6,545 nt of DNA from Clostridia bacterium (GCA_017960705.1 JAGCYR010000089.1:1-6545); one strand, 5' to 3'. Counted from the stretch's first letter, positions 1-6,236 are shown. Notes: generated by a model not told the origin, from the sequence alone. Program-made: numbers and translations.

Positions 1-173
1 GTAAAGTCGGTCGCGCCGGGCAGCGCCTCGCTGCGCGCCTTGCGCTCGGCTTCCTCCGTCGCCTCCGCGATGACCGGGGACGCGACGTAGTTGACCACGG
101 CGAGGAGCAGTGCCACCGCCAGGCAGATCAGGGTCAGGACGAGGATGGGTTTAACGGTATTCTTGAAACTCAT
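1..173 (-). CDS. rnfG: Rnf complex subunit G, N-terminal part (runs off the left edge)
   Basis: RnfG is the membrane-anchored, covalently flavinylated subunit of the Rnf ferredoxin:NAD+ oxidoreductase, with its flavin domain outside the membrane. Only 57 residues are visible. They start MSFKNTVKPILVLTLICL, have one hydrophobic segment at about residues 9-32, and continue into a charged Glu/Ala/Arg stretch ending near an LPGA motif, as is usual at the RnfG N-terminus. The flavin-attachment motif lies outside the window. The ATG at 171-173 overlaps the rnfD stop by four bases (ATGA) and follows an AAGGAGG site at 184-190, so translation is probably coupled to rnfD. The call rests on the signal-anchor pattern plus position after rnfC and rnfD; alone the fragment would be weak evidence. 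Confidence 0.88.
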   Translation of the reverse strand, partial: MSFKNTVKPILVLTLICLAVALLLAVVNYVASPVIAEATEEAERKARSEALPGATDF

Positions 174-1135
174 TTCGCCGTCTCCTCCTTCCCTTTCTTT
201 TCGGGTTTCGGGGGTTTCGGCGCGCCGATCGGACGGCGGATGGTCAGTTTGTCTATGTAGGGACAGAGCAGATTCATCATCAGGATCGCGTACGAAACGC
301 CCTCCGTGTGACCCGCGAGCCGGATCAGCACCGTGATCGCGCCGCACCCGACGCCGAAGATCAGTTTGCCGAGCGGGGAGGCGGGGGAGGTCACGTAGTC
401 GGTCGCCATAAAGATCGCGCCGATGAGAAGCCCGCCCGAGAGCACCTGTTCCAGCGGATCCGCGCCGCAGACGAGGGAGAGCAGCGCGACGGTGCCGACG
501 AAGGAGACCGGGATGTGCCAGCTGATCACGCGGCGGACGAGCAGGTAGACCAGCCCGATCAAGAGTGCCAGCGAACAGGTCTCGCCGATCGCGCCGGCGT
601 GGAAGCCGAGGAACATCTCGCGGTAGGTGAGCGGCTCCGCTCCTGTGAGCGAGAGCGTGAAGGGGGTCGCCTCCGAGACCAGTTTTCCGTCTTTCAAGAC
701 GGCGAAGCTGTTCATTTCGGTCGCGAAGCAGAGGAAGAGCATGATCCGCGCGGCGATCGCGGGGTTGGCGAAGTTCTTGCCGATCCCGCCGAAGAGCTGC
801 TTGACGATCACGATCGCGAAGAAGCAGCCGACGACCGCCATCCAGATCGGGAAGGTCGCGGACAGGTTCTGCGAGAGCAGAACGCCGGTGACCGACGCCG
901 AAAGGTCGAAGATCGAGGTGGGACGGCGCGTAAGCTTCGTAAATCCGAGTTCGAAGAGGTTGCACCCGAGAACGCACACGACGGTCAGGACCAGCGCGCG
1001 CCAGCCGTAGAAGATCACCGAGGCGATCACGGCGGGCAGAAGCGCGATCAGAACGTCGAGCATCACCCGGCGGGTGTTGTTTTGGGTCAGGATATGGGGC
1101 GAGGAGGAAACCGAAAGCTGTTCGTTCACGGTCAT
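170..1135 (-). CDS. rnfD: Rnf electron transport complex subunit D
   Basis: RnfD is an integral membrane subunit of Rnf, homologous to NqrB, and takes part in electron transfer across the membrane and ion pumping. The 321-residue protein is of normal length. Visible family blocks are SPHI near residue 12, GGIGKNFANPAIAARIML at 116-133, GAIGETCSLALLIG at 181-194, ATDYVTSPASPLGKLIFG at 244-261 and EGVSYAILMMNLLCPYID at 278-295. Many hydrophobic segments fill residues 26-293, and the tail is Lys/Pro/Glu-rich. The Thr expected to carry FMN is probably T157, but its context is VSEATPF rather than the usual D-x-x-S/T-G-A-T. The ATG overlaps the rnfC stop (ATGA). The AAAGGAGG site at 1139-1146, inside the last rnfC codons, lies only 3 bases from this ATG; a GTG two codons downstream (1127-1129) would have a 9-base spacing and is a possible alternative start. 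Confidence 0.96.
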   Translation of the reverse strand: MTVNEQLSVSSSPHILTQNNTRRVMLDVLIALLPAVIASVIFYGWRALVLTVVCVLGCNLFELGFTKLTRRPTSIFDLSASVTGVLLSQNLSATFPIWMAVVGCFFAIVIVKQLFGGIGKNFANPAIAARIMLFLCFATEMNSFAVLKDGKLVSEATPFTLSLTGAEPLTYREMFLGFHAGAIGETCSLALLIGLVYLLVRRVISWHIPVSFVGTVALLSLVCGADPLEQVLSGGLLIGAIFMATDYVTSPASPLGKLIFGVGCGAITVLIRLAGHTEGVSYAILMMNLLCPYIDKLTIRRPIGAPKPPKPEKKGKEETAK

Positions 1136-2442
1136 TTTCCTCCTTTCGGGGGAGTCGCGGCTTTCAGGATCGCCTTCCCCAGTTTATTCTGCTGGACCAG
1201 CGGACGGTGCGCGGGACAGATGAACGAGCAGCACCCGCACTCCATACAGAGCGTAACGTGCAGTTTGGCGAGCTGATCCGCGTCCTTCTTCTGTACCGCG
1301 TCGCCGATGGCGAAGGGGGTCAAGTGAAGCGGACAGGTGTTCGCGCACTTGCCGCAGCGGATGCAGGGGGTGGGATCGGGGAGGATCGCGTCGCGTAGAT
1401 TCAGAGCGACGATGGCGTTGGTGGTCTTCATCACCGGGAAGCCGGCGTCGGGGACCGCGATACCCATCATGGGTCCTCCGTAGAGGATCTTGCCGGGTTC
1501 CGACTGAAAACCCCCGCAAAAATCGAAGACGTCCTGCATCCTCGTGCCGATCGGGACGATCACGTTCTTCGGTTCCTTCACCGCCGAACCGTCGACCGTC
1601 AGGCACCGTTCGACGAGCGGCATACCGGTTTTCAGGTACTTCATCAGCTCGACCGTGGTGGTGACGTTCAGAACCACGCACCCGACGTCGAGCGGGAGTT
1701 TGCCCTCTCCGACGATACGGCCGGTACAGTTGAAGATCAGCACCTTTTCGCCGCCCTGCGGGTAGCTGCCGGGCAATACTTTCACCGAGAGCCCCGCTTC
1801 GCCCGCGATCGCTTCTTTGATCTTCTTGATCGCCTCGGGTTTGTTGCGCTCGATCCCGACGACGACGGCGGCGGAATAGAGGTCGCGCAGCAGTTTCATC
1901 CCGGCGACGAGTTCCTCCGTGCGGTCGATCATGGTCCGCGTGTCGGAGGTGATGTAGGGTTCGCACTCCGCGCCGTTCAGCAGGATATATTCGACCTTCG
2001 CGGGGTCGGCGGCGAGCTTGACCGAGGTCGGGAATCCCGCCCCGCCGAGCCCCACCAGCCCGCAAGCTCTTGCGGCGTCGGCAAGCTCCTTCGCAGTCGT
2101 GACCGAAACGGGAGCGAGCGCGGGGTCGGGGGTCATCTCCCCGTCGGATTCGATCAGGAGCGCCGTGACGGTCCTGCCGAACACGTCGCGGTAGGATTCG
2201 GTCTTCTTGAACGTGCCGGACACCGACGAAAAGATCGGCGCGCCGACGAATCCCCCCGCCTCCGCGATCTTCTGACCGACCAGCACCTTCTCGCCCGGCT
2301 GTACGGTCGGGGTCGAGGGGGCGCCGATCCCCATGGAAAGCGGGATCAGGACCGTCGCGGGGGGCGGCATCCGGACCGGTGCGCTGCCCGCCGTGTTCTT
2401 CCGATGAGGGACGTGCACGCCGCTCATCCCAAATAATCTCAC
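1132..2442 (-). CDS. rnfC: Rnf electron transport complex subunit C (NADH/FMN/Fe-S subunit)
   Basis: RnfC is the peripheral cytoplasmic subunit that exchanges electrons with NAD(H). It resembles the 51-kDa subunit of complex I. With a GTG start the protein has 436 residues, normal for the family. In order it shows the N-terminal RnfC block (VHVPHRKN, then PLSMGIGAP at 34-42), a lipoyl-like barrel segment with PGEKVLVGQKIAEAGG at 49-64, the FMN/NADH-binding region GLGGAGFPTS at 131-140, NGAECEPYIT at 156-165 and PQGGEKVLI at 228-236, and two [4Fe-4S] ligand sets: C360, C363, C366, C370 and C399, C402, C405, C409. A further Cys, C404, sits inside the second motif. The start is set by an AAGGAGGA site six bases upstream; the in-frame reading further upstream runs through the leader and promoter. 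It is the first gene of the operon, and its stop overlaps the rnfD start. Confidence 0.96.
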   Translation of the reverse strand: MRLFGMSGVHVPHRKNTAGSAPVRMPPPATVLIPLSMGIGAPSTPTVQPGEKVLVGQKIAEAGGFVGAPIFSSVSGTFKKTESYRDVFGRTVTALLIESDGEMTPDPALAPVSVTTAKELADAARACGLVGLGGAGFPTSVKLAADPAKVEYILLNGAECEPYITSDTRTMIDRTEELVAGMKLLRDLYSAAVVVGIERNKPEAIKKIKEAIAGEAGLSVKVLPGSYPQGGEKVLIFNCTGRIVGEGKLPLDVGCVVLNVTTTVELMKYLKTGMPLVERCLTVDGSAVKEPKNVIVPIGTRMQDVFDFCGGFQSEPGKILYGGPMMGIAVPDAGFPVMKTTNAIVALNLRDAILPDPTPCIRCGKCANTCPLHLTPFAIGDAVQKKDADQLAKLHVTLCMECGCCSFICPAHRPLVQQNKLGKAILKAATPPKGGK

Positions 2443-2448
2443 GATACG

Positions 2449-2456
2449 TCCTCCTT
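2449..2456 (-). promoter_or_regulatory. Ribosome binding site of rnfC (decides GTG start)
   Basis: AAGGAGGA on the minus strand is followed by a six-base spacer and the GTG at 2440-2442. This supports the start giving MRLFGMSG..., which matches the usual N-terminus of clostridial RnfC. The next in-frame ATG (2425-2427) would be too far away and would remove conserved residues. Confidence 0.85.
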
Positions 2457-2479
2457 GCAGTTTATTCGGACAGTAAAGA

Positions 2480-2501
2480 CGACCCGTTGTTGAACAGGTC
2501 G
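2480..2501 (-). promoter_or_regulatory. Hairpin in the rnf operon leader
   Basis: On the minus-strand transcript CGACCUGUU and AACGGGUCG pair over nine positions (one G-U) around a four-base CAAC loop. The hairpin lies about ten bases after the predicted transcription start and about 24 bases before the ribosome binding site. No run of T follows, so it is not an obvious intrinsic terminator. It could stabilise the 5' end of the mRNA or bind a regulator. The fold is visible in the sequence; the role is inference. Confidence 0.55.
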
Positions 2502-2517
2502 CATTTTCTTCACAAGA

Positions 2518-2546
2518 ATTATAACATTCGGCGCCCGATTTGTCAA
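2518..2546 (-). promoter_or_regulatory. Promoter of the rnfCDG operon
   Basis: The minus strand has a perfect -35 TTGACA (2541-2546), a 17-base spacer and a perfect -10 TATAAT (2518-2523). The TG at the extended -10 position is also present (TGTTATAAT). An A/T-rich stretch at about 2551-2575, just upstream, resembles an UP element. Transcription should start near 2511, giving a leader of about 70 bases before the GTG of rnfC. By match to consensus this should be a strong housekeeping-sigma promoter. Confidence 0.88.
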
Positions 2547-2587
2547 CGGCAAAAAGTATATATTTTTCTCTTTTACGCGCGTATACG

Positions 2588-2619
2588 AAAACACCCCCGA
2601 AGAAGATCGGGGGTGTTTT
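2588..2619 (-). terminator. Intrinsic terminator of copA
   Basis: A perfect 13-base-pair stem (AAAACACCCCCGA with its complement) encloses a six-base loop and begins eight bases after the copA stop. On the minus strand it ends in TTTT followed by an A/T-containing stretch, which fits a rho-independent terminator. It separates copA from the rnf promoter 42 bases further on. In the plus direction it also ends in TTTT but runs straight into G-rich sequence, so it should work less well that way. Confidence 0.88.
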
Positions 2620-2627
2620 GCGGGGGA

Positions 2628-4844
2628 TCAGCGGAAGAGACGGAGGCGCAGGGCGTTGGTCACGACGAACACCGAGGAGAACGACATCGCGAGCGCCGCC
2701 ATCCACGGGGCGAGGGTCACGCCGAGCGGCGAGAAAACGCCCGCAGCCACGGGAATACAGATCGCGTTGTAGAAGAGCGCCCAGAACAGGTTCTCCTTCA
2801 TATTGCGGAGGGTGGCGCGACCCAGCCGCAGGGCGGTCACGGCGTCGGAGGGAGAACTCGAACGCAGAACCACGTCCGCAGAGACCACGGCGACGTCGGT
2901 CCCCGCCCCGATCGCGGCGCCCACGTCCGCGGCGGTGAGCGCGGGGGCGTCGTTGATCCCGTCGCCCACCATCAGGAGCGGACCGTTTTCGTCCGAGAGC
3001 CGCTTGACCGCGTCGGCTTTCCCGTCGGGAAGAAGCCCGGCTTCGTAGCGGTCGATCCCGAGTTTCGCTGCGATCCCGGCGGCGGCGCGGGGATGGTCTC
3101 CGGTCAGCATCACGGGAGTGATCCCCATTTCTTTCATTTTAGCGACGGCGTCGGCGGATTCCTCGCGCAGGGCGTCCCCGACCCCGATCACGCCGAGCAG
3201 GGTCTCGCCCTCCGAGAAGTAGACCGGGGTGCCCCCGATATCGAGGATCGCGTCGGTCTCGTCCCGAAGCGGGGAGAGATCGAGTTCAAGGTCGCCTTCG
3301 AGCAGAGCGGCGTTCCCGCCGAAGAGATGCGTACCGTTTGTCTTGCCGTACACGCCTTTTCCCGGCAAAACCGAGTAGGCGGAGAGTTCGAGGTCGGTCT
3401 CCCCCGCAAGCGAGACGGCGACGGCGCGGGCGATCGGGTGGGTCGAGCGCGATTCGAGAGCGTAGGCGACCGCGGATAGCCGTTCGGGTTCGATCCCCGG
3501 GGCGGGTGAGACGCGGATCACCTTCATCTCCCCGCGGGTGAGCGTCCCGGTCTTATCGAGCGCGACGGTGCGGATCCTGCCCAGCGTTTCGAGCGCCTCG
3601 GCGCTTTTCACCAGCACCCCGCGTTCTGCGCCCCGCCCGGTGGCGGTCATAATGGCGGTCGGGGTCGCCAGCCCGAGCGCGCAGGGACAGGAGACGACCA
3701 GTACGCTGACCCCGTGGAGGAACGCGTCGGCGGGTCCCGAAACGAAGAGCCAGACAAGAGCGGAGATCAGCGCGATCCCGAGCACCGCCGGGACGAAGAT
3801 CCCGCTGACTTTATCGGCGAGCCGCGCGATCGGGGCGCGGGACGCCGCCGCCTCGCGGATCATTCTGACCGTGGCGGCAAGCGAGGTGTCGAGCCCGACC
3901 TTTTCGGCGCGCATTTCGAGATACCCGTCCGAGACGAGGCAGCCGGTCGCGAGCTTGTCGCCCGGGGCTTTGTCGATCGGGCGGCTCTCGCCGGTGAGCG
4001 AGGATTCGTCGCAGCAGCCGTTGCCCGAGACCACCTCGCCGTCGGCGGGAACGCGGTCGCCGGTGCGCAGGATCACGACGTCCCCTGCAGCCAGCTCCTC
4101 CGTCGGGATCACGGTCGGTTGCCCGTCGCGGAGCACCGTCGCGGTATCGGGGGAGAGCGCGGTCAGGGCGCGGATGGCGGCGGTGGTCTTGCGTTTCGCC
4201 CGTCCCTCGAGCAGCTTGCCGAGCGAGACCAGCGTGAGGATCATCGCCGCCGCGTCGAAGTAGAGCGCCATCGAGTATCCGACCGCCCGTTCGCCCCCGC
4301 CGACGAGGGCGAGGATGAAGGTGACCGTTCCGTGCAGAAGCGAGGCGCCCGACCCGAGCATCACGAGCGAATCCATATTCGGGGCGCGGCGGATCAGAGC
4401 GAGGAAGCCGCCGGTAAAGAAGCGGGAATTGATCACGGCGACGGCGTAGGCGAGCACCATCTGCACCGTCATAAACGCGAAGGGATGGTCGTGGGGCGAG
4501 AGGAACGGCGGGATCGGGAGCCCGATCATGTGCCCCATCGCGAGCCAGAAGAGCGGGAGGGTGAGCAGCGCCGAAACAAGCAGCCGGATCCCCCCGGAGG
4601 AGCGCGGCGCGTCGTCGAAGATCGGTTCTTTGCCCGGCTCGACGGGGCTTGCGCCGTAGCCCGCGCGGGTGACGGCGGCAACGATCCTGTCTTCGGTCGC
4701 GGGGGACTCGAACTCGACCGTCATCCCGTCGGTGAGCAGCGAGACCACGACCGATAAGACCCCCTCGACCCCCCGCACGGCGTTCTCGACGTGCAGGGCG
4801 CAGGAGGCGCAGGACATACCCGTGACCCGGAATTCGCGTTTCAT
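2628..4844 (-). CDS. copA: Cu(I)-exporting P1B-type ATPase
   Basis: This membrane ATPase pumps Cu(I), and possibly Ag(I), out of the cytoplasm. The 738-residue protein has the single-metal-domain layout. A heavy-metal-associated domain at about 1-67 carries GMSCASC (C12, C15). Transmembrane segments follow at about 86-108, 122-142, 157-183 and 190-211. The actuator domain has TGES at 284-287. The metal-site helix has CPC at 386-388. The phosphorylation motif DKTGT starts at D430, the nucleotide-domain HP pair is 469-470, TGD is 581-583 and GDGIND is 626-632 region. The last two helices hold YN (692-693) and MSFSS (720-724). CPC with YN and MxxSS is the Cu(I) signature of P1B-1 pumps. The ATG follows a modest GGGAGA site with eight bases spacing. 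No chaperone or copper-sensing repressor gene lies beside it in this window. Confidence 0.96.
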   Translation of the reverse strand: MKREFRVTGMSCASCALHVENAVRGVEGVLSVVVSLLTDGMTVEFESPATEDRIVAAVTRAGYGASPVEPGKEPIFDDAPRSSGGIRLLVSALLTLPLFWLAMGHMIGLPIPPFLSPHDHPFAFMTVQMVLAYAVAVINSRFFTGGFLALIRRAPNMDSLVMLGSGASLLHGTVTFILALVGGGERAVGYSMALYFDAAAMILTLVSLGKLLEGRAKRKTTAAIRALTALSPDTATVLRDGQPTVIPTEELAAGDVVILRTGDRVPADGEVVSGNGCCDESSLTGESRPIDKAPGDKLATGCLVSDGYLEMRAEKVGLDTSLAATVRMIREAAASRAPIARLADKVSGIFVPAVLGIALISALVWLFVSGPADAFLHGVSVLVVSCPCALGLATPTAIMTATGRGAERGVLVKSAEALETLGRIRTVALDKTGTLTRGEMKVIRVSPAPGIEPERLSAVAYALESRSTHPIARAVAVSLAGETDLELSAYSVLPGKGVYGKTNGTHLFGGNAALLEGDLELDLSPLRDETDAILDIGGTPVYFSEGETLLGVIGVGDALREESADAVAKMKEMGITPVMLTGDHPRAAAGIAAKLGIDRYEAGLLPDGKADAVKRLSDENGPLLMVGDGINDAPALTAADVGAAIGAGTDVAVVSADVVLRSSSPSDAVTALRLGRATLRNMKENLFWALFYNAICIPVAAGVFSPLGVTLAPWMAALAMSFSSVFVVTNALRLRLFR

Positions 4845-4875
4845 CGGCGAAGTCTCCCATCGTTCGTTTTTCTAT

Positions 4876-4904
4876 ATTGTATCATTCCCCGCGGGAAATT
4901 GCAA
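4876..4904 (-). promoter_or_regulatory. Promoter of copA
   Basis: The minus strand has TTGCAA (4899-4904), a 17-base spacer and TACAAT (4876-4881), placing the transcription start near 4869 and giving a leader of about 25 bases. The 17-base spacer argues against MerR/CueR-type control, which typically works on 19-20-base spacers. The spacer carries the palindrome listed separately. Confidence 0.72.
4884..4899. promoter_or_regulatory. Putative operator in the copA promoter spacer
   Basis: The 16-base sequence ATTCCCCGCGGGAAAT is an imperfect palindrome: a perfect CCCGCGGG core with A/T flanks and one mismatched pair. It fills most of the space between the -35 and -10 elements, where a bound repressor would block transcription. 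An A/T-flanked C-tract/G-tract dyad is the general shape of CsoR-family copper-sensor operators, but the match is loose and no CsoR gene is in view. It does not match the CopY type TACAnnTGTA. The symmetry is seen; the function is inference. Confidence 0.42.
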
Positions 4905-4922
4905 GACGAAGAGGCAAAAGAA

Positions 4923-4946
4923 AAGGGCGCCCGCCCTTGCTTTTTT
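4923..4946. terminator. Compact terminator-like hairpin between divergent promoters
   Basis: AAGGGC and GCCCTT form a six-base-pair stem around a GCCC loop. It is followed on the plus strand by GC and six T, and on the minus strand by TTTTCTTTT. It therefore looks like a short bidirectional intrinsic terminator. However, it lies upstream of both start sites it separates, so neither predicted transcript contains it. It may insulate the two units from antisense read-through. Its right arm overlaps the first bases of the -35 element for the downstream gene. Confidence 0.45.
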
Positions 4947-4965
4947 CGAGCCGAACTGCTATACT
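4937..4965 (+). promoter_or_regulatory. Promoter of the phosphopantetheinyl transferase gene
   Basis: TTGCTT (4937-4942), a 17-base spacer and TATACT (4960-4965), with TG at the extended -10 position, form a good housekeeping promoter. The start of transcription should fall near 4972, giving a very short leader of about 17 bases. Confidence 0.68.
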
Positions 4966-4974
4966 GAAAGAAAA

Positions 4975-4980
4975 AGGGGG
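4975..4980 (+). promoter_or_regulatory. Ribosome binding site of the phosphopantetheinyl transferase gene
   Basis: AGGGGG ends at 4980 and lies eight bases before the GTG at 4989. The earlier in-frame GTG at 4980 overlaps this purine run and would have no proper site of its own, so the later start is preferred. Confidence 0.6.
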
Positions 4981-4988
4981 TGGCGCGT

Positions 4989-5585
4989 GTGAAAGTATAT
5001 CTCGCGGACGCGGCGAAACTGACAGAACTTGATCTGCAGCGGTTATTCGACGCGCTTCCTCCGGGGAGACGCGCGTACGCCGAACGGTTCAAGCAACCGA
5101 CCGACCGGGCGGCGGCGGCGGTCGGATTCCTTCTGGTCGCGAAGGCGCTCCGGGACGCCGATCCCGCTTATCTCCCGTCGGATTGGGCGATCGGGGAGCA
5201 CGGAAAACCGTACCTTCCGGGGTCGGACCTCCGCTTCTCGCTCTCGCACGCAGACGGGCTCTGCGCCGCGGTGCTGTCGAAGGGTCCCATCGGGCTGGAC
5301 GTCGAGCGGATCCGCCCTCTCCGGCGGGCGCTGCTCCCGCGCTTCTGTACCCCCGACGAGATCGCGCTCTGTGAAAAGGATCCCGACCTTGCCGTGAAGA
5401 TCTGGACGCGGCGCGAGGCGAGGGCGAAGGAGAACGGGCGCGGGATCGGGCAGAAGCTCACGGAACTGTCGGAGGGCGGCGTGACCTCGCTTCGCGTCAC
5501 GCGGGGAGAACGGGCGTTCTGGCTCTCCTATACCGCAGACGAACCCGCCGAGATCCTGTGGATTCAGCCCGAAGAATTAGTCTGA
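4989..5585 (+). CDS. Sfp-type 4'-phosphopantetheinyl transferase
   Basis: The enzyme moves the phosphopantetheine arm of coenzyme A to a serine on acyl- or peptidyl-carrier proteins, turning them into their active form in the cytoplasm. With the GTG at 4989 it has 198 residues, somewhat shorter than Sfp itself (about 224). Family motifs are GKPYLPG at 72-78, FSLSHADG at 83-90 with H87, PIGLDVERI at 100-108 with the metal ligands D104 and E106, and WTRREARAKENGRGI at 139-153 with E143 and K147. The usual W-x-x-K-E is W-x-x-R-E here, a conservative change. The layout is Sfp/AcpT-like rather than the roughly 120-residue AcpS type. No carrier-protein, polyketide or peptide synthase gene is nearby, so its substrate cannot be told from context; it could serve the fatty-acid carrier protein. 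A longer start at 4980 would add three residues. Confidence 0.9.
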   Translation: MKVYLADAAKLTELDLQRLFDALPPGRRAYAERFKQPTDRAAAAVGFLLVAKALRDADPAYLPSDWAIGEHGKPYLPGSDLRFSLSHADGLCAAVLSKGPIGLDVERIRPLRRALLPRFCTPDEIALCEKDPDLAVKIWTRREARAKENGRGIGQKLTELSEGGVTSLRVTRGERAFWLSYTADEPAEILWIQPEELV

Positions 5586-5591
5586 AAAACG

Positions 5592-5623
5592 AAACGGCGC
5601 TCTGTTAAAGCAGAGCGCCGTTT
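5592..5623. terminator. Bidirectional terminator between convergent genes
   Basis: A perfect 13-base-pair stem (AAACGGCGCTCTG with its complement) encloses the loop TTAAAG. It begins six bases after the phosphopantetheinyl transferase stop and ends two bases before the stop of the convergent carD-like gene. On the plus strand it ends in TTT then GATC; on the minus strand it ends in TTTCGTTTTT, so it should work better for the minus-strand gene but serve both. Confidence 0.87.
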
Positions 5624-5625
5624 GA

Positions 5626-6144
5626 TCATTCCGCCGCGGCGGGAACGGGGACCGGGAGCGCGTCGAGGTACGCCGAAGCTTCCTCCCGCGACCAACCGAG
5701 CACGAGCGAGATCTCGTCGAAGAAGATGCGTTCGGTCTCGCGGTACGCCCGTTCGTCCGAGACGCGGAGATGCTTGCCCTTCTTCTCCCTCTCCTCGCGG
5801 AGACGGCGGAGGGTCAGATAGACGCGGAAGATGGCGAGACGGTCGCCGCCGTTCATGATCTCGCGGAACAGGGTCTTTCTCTGGTTCTCGTTCTCGATCC
5901 AGATCGGGGCGGCGTCGCCCAGCGCGTCGAGCTGTTCCTTCATCTTATCGGTCGAGAGGAGCGGGTGCATCCGGGAAAGCAGGACCTCGCTCCCGAGCGG
6001 GACGAAGACCGTCGTCGCCTCGCTGGACACGGGTTTCAGGACGTAGAAATCGTCCGTCATTCCGCAGGATTCCATACGCGTGATCTCACGGATCCGGCAG
6101 ATGCCGTTGTTCCCGTAGAGCACCGCGTCGCCGACTTGGTACAC
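5626..6144 (-). CDS. CarD/CdnL-family transcriptional regulator
   Basis: CarD-type proteins bind the RNA polymerase beta subunit through an N-terminal RID domain and stabilise the open promoter complex with a helical C-terminal domain. The 172-residue protein starts MYQVGDAVLYGNNGICRI, the RID signature, and continues with FYVLKP at 33-38 and TVFVPLGSEVLLSRMHPLLS at 45-64. From about residue 82 it is helical and charged, with W82 in the place of the promoter-contacting Trp of CarD, an NGGDRLAIFRVYLTLRRLREE segment, KGKHLRVSDE at 122-131 and ERIFFDEISLVLG at 138-150. A short Pro/Ala/Val tail follows. The GTG start is preceded by AAAGGAGGGG, and a promoter lies just upstream. It is convergent with the phosphopantetheinyl transferase gene. 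Its target promoters cannot be told from the sequence. Confidence 0.9.
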   Translation of the reverse strand: MYQVGDAVLYGNNGICRIREITRMESCGMTDDFYVLKPVSSEATTVFVPLGSEVLLSRMHPLLSTDKMKEQLDALGDAAPIWIENENQRKTLFREIMNGGDRLAIFRVYLTLRRLREEREKKGKHLRVSDERAYRETERIFFDEISLVLGWSREEASAYLDALPVPVPAAAE

Positions 6145-6167
6145 CGGATATCCCCTCCTTTCCCCTC

Positions 6168-6196
6168 ATTATATACCAATTATATCATATTATGAA
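6168..6196 (-). promoter_or_regulatory. Candidate promoter of the carD-like gene
   Basis: The minus strand has TATAAT (6168-6173) with TTCATA (6191-6196) 17 bases upstream, a four-of-six match to the -35 consensus. Transcription would start near 6161, about 17 bases before the GTG, leaving just enough room for the ribosome binding site. A second TATAAT at 6179-6184 has only a poor -35 partner. The whole 6160-6200 stretch is A/T-rich, so the exact choice is uncertain. Confidence 0.55.
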
Positions 6197-6236
6197 GAAA
6201 AATGCACGGGGTTCTCTGTAAAAAAATCATTTTTCG

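Noticed and set aside
308..1276. Long plus-strand open frame opposite rnfD and the end of rnfC
   Set aside because: Its product is a charged, low-complexity string of Arg, Glu, Gly and Asp typical of the antisense frame of a GC-rich gene. The minus strand carries clear rnfD and rnfC.
2580..2587. CGTATACG palindrome between the copA terminator and the rnf promoter
   Set aside because: Only eight bases, not extended by symmetric flanks, and outside the promoter elements; expected by chance.
2443..2706. N-terminal extension of RnfC by 88 residues to an upstream ATG
   Set aside because: It would run through the end of copA, its terminator, the rnf promoter and the ribosome binding site. The GTG at 2440-2442 has an ideal site and gives the normal RnfC N-terminus.
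3714..4757. Long plus-strand open frame opposite copA (and the similar one at 2379-3479)
   Set aside because: No recognisable domain, extreme Arg/Glu/Asp/Gly content, no good ribosome binding site, and full overlap with a well-supported ATPase gene.
3811..4860. Minus-strand open frame of 349 codons in another frame of copA
   Set aside because: An Arg-rich shadow of the ATPase gene; all ATPase motifs are in the other frame.
4876..4904. CueR/MerR-type control of copA
   Set aside because: These activators typically use promoters with 19-20-base spacers; this spacer is 17 bases and the dyad does not resemble their operators.
6222..6234. AAAAATCATTTTT as a terminator for the DeoR-type gene
   Set aside because: The stem is five A-T pairs with a three-base loop and no GC, too weak for an intrinsic terminator. 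The stretch is simply A/T-rich.
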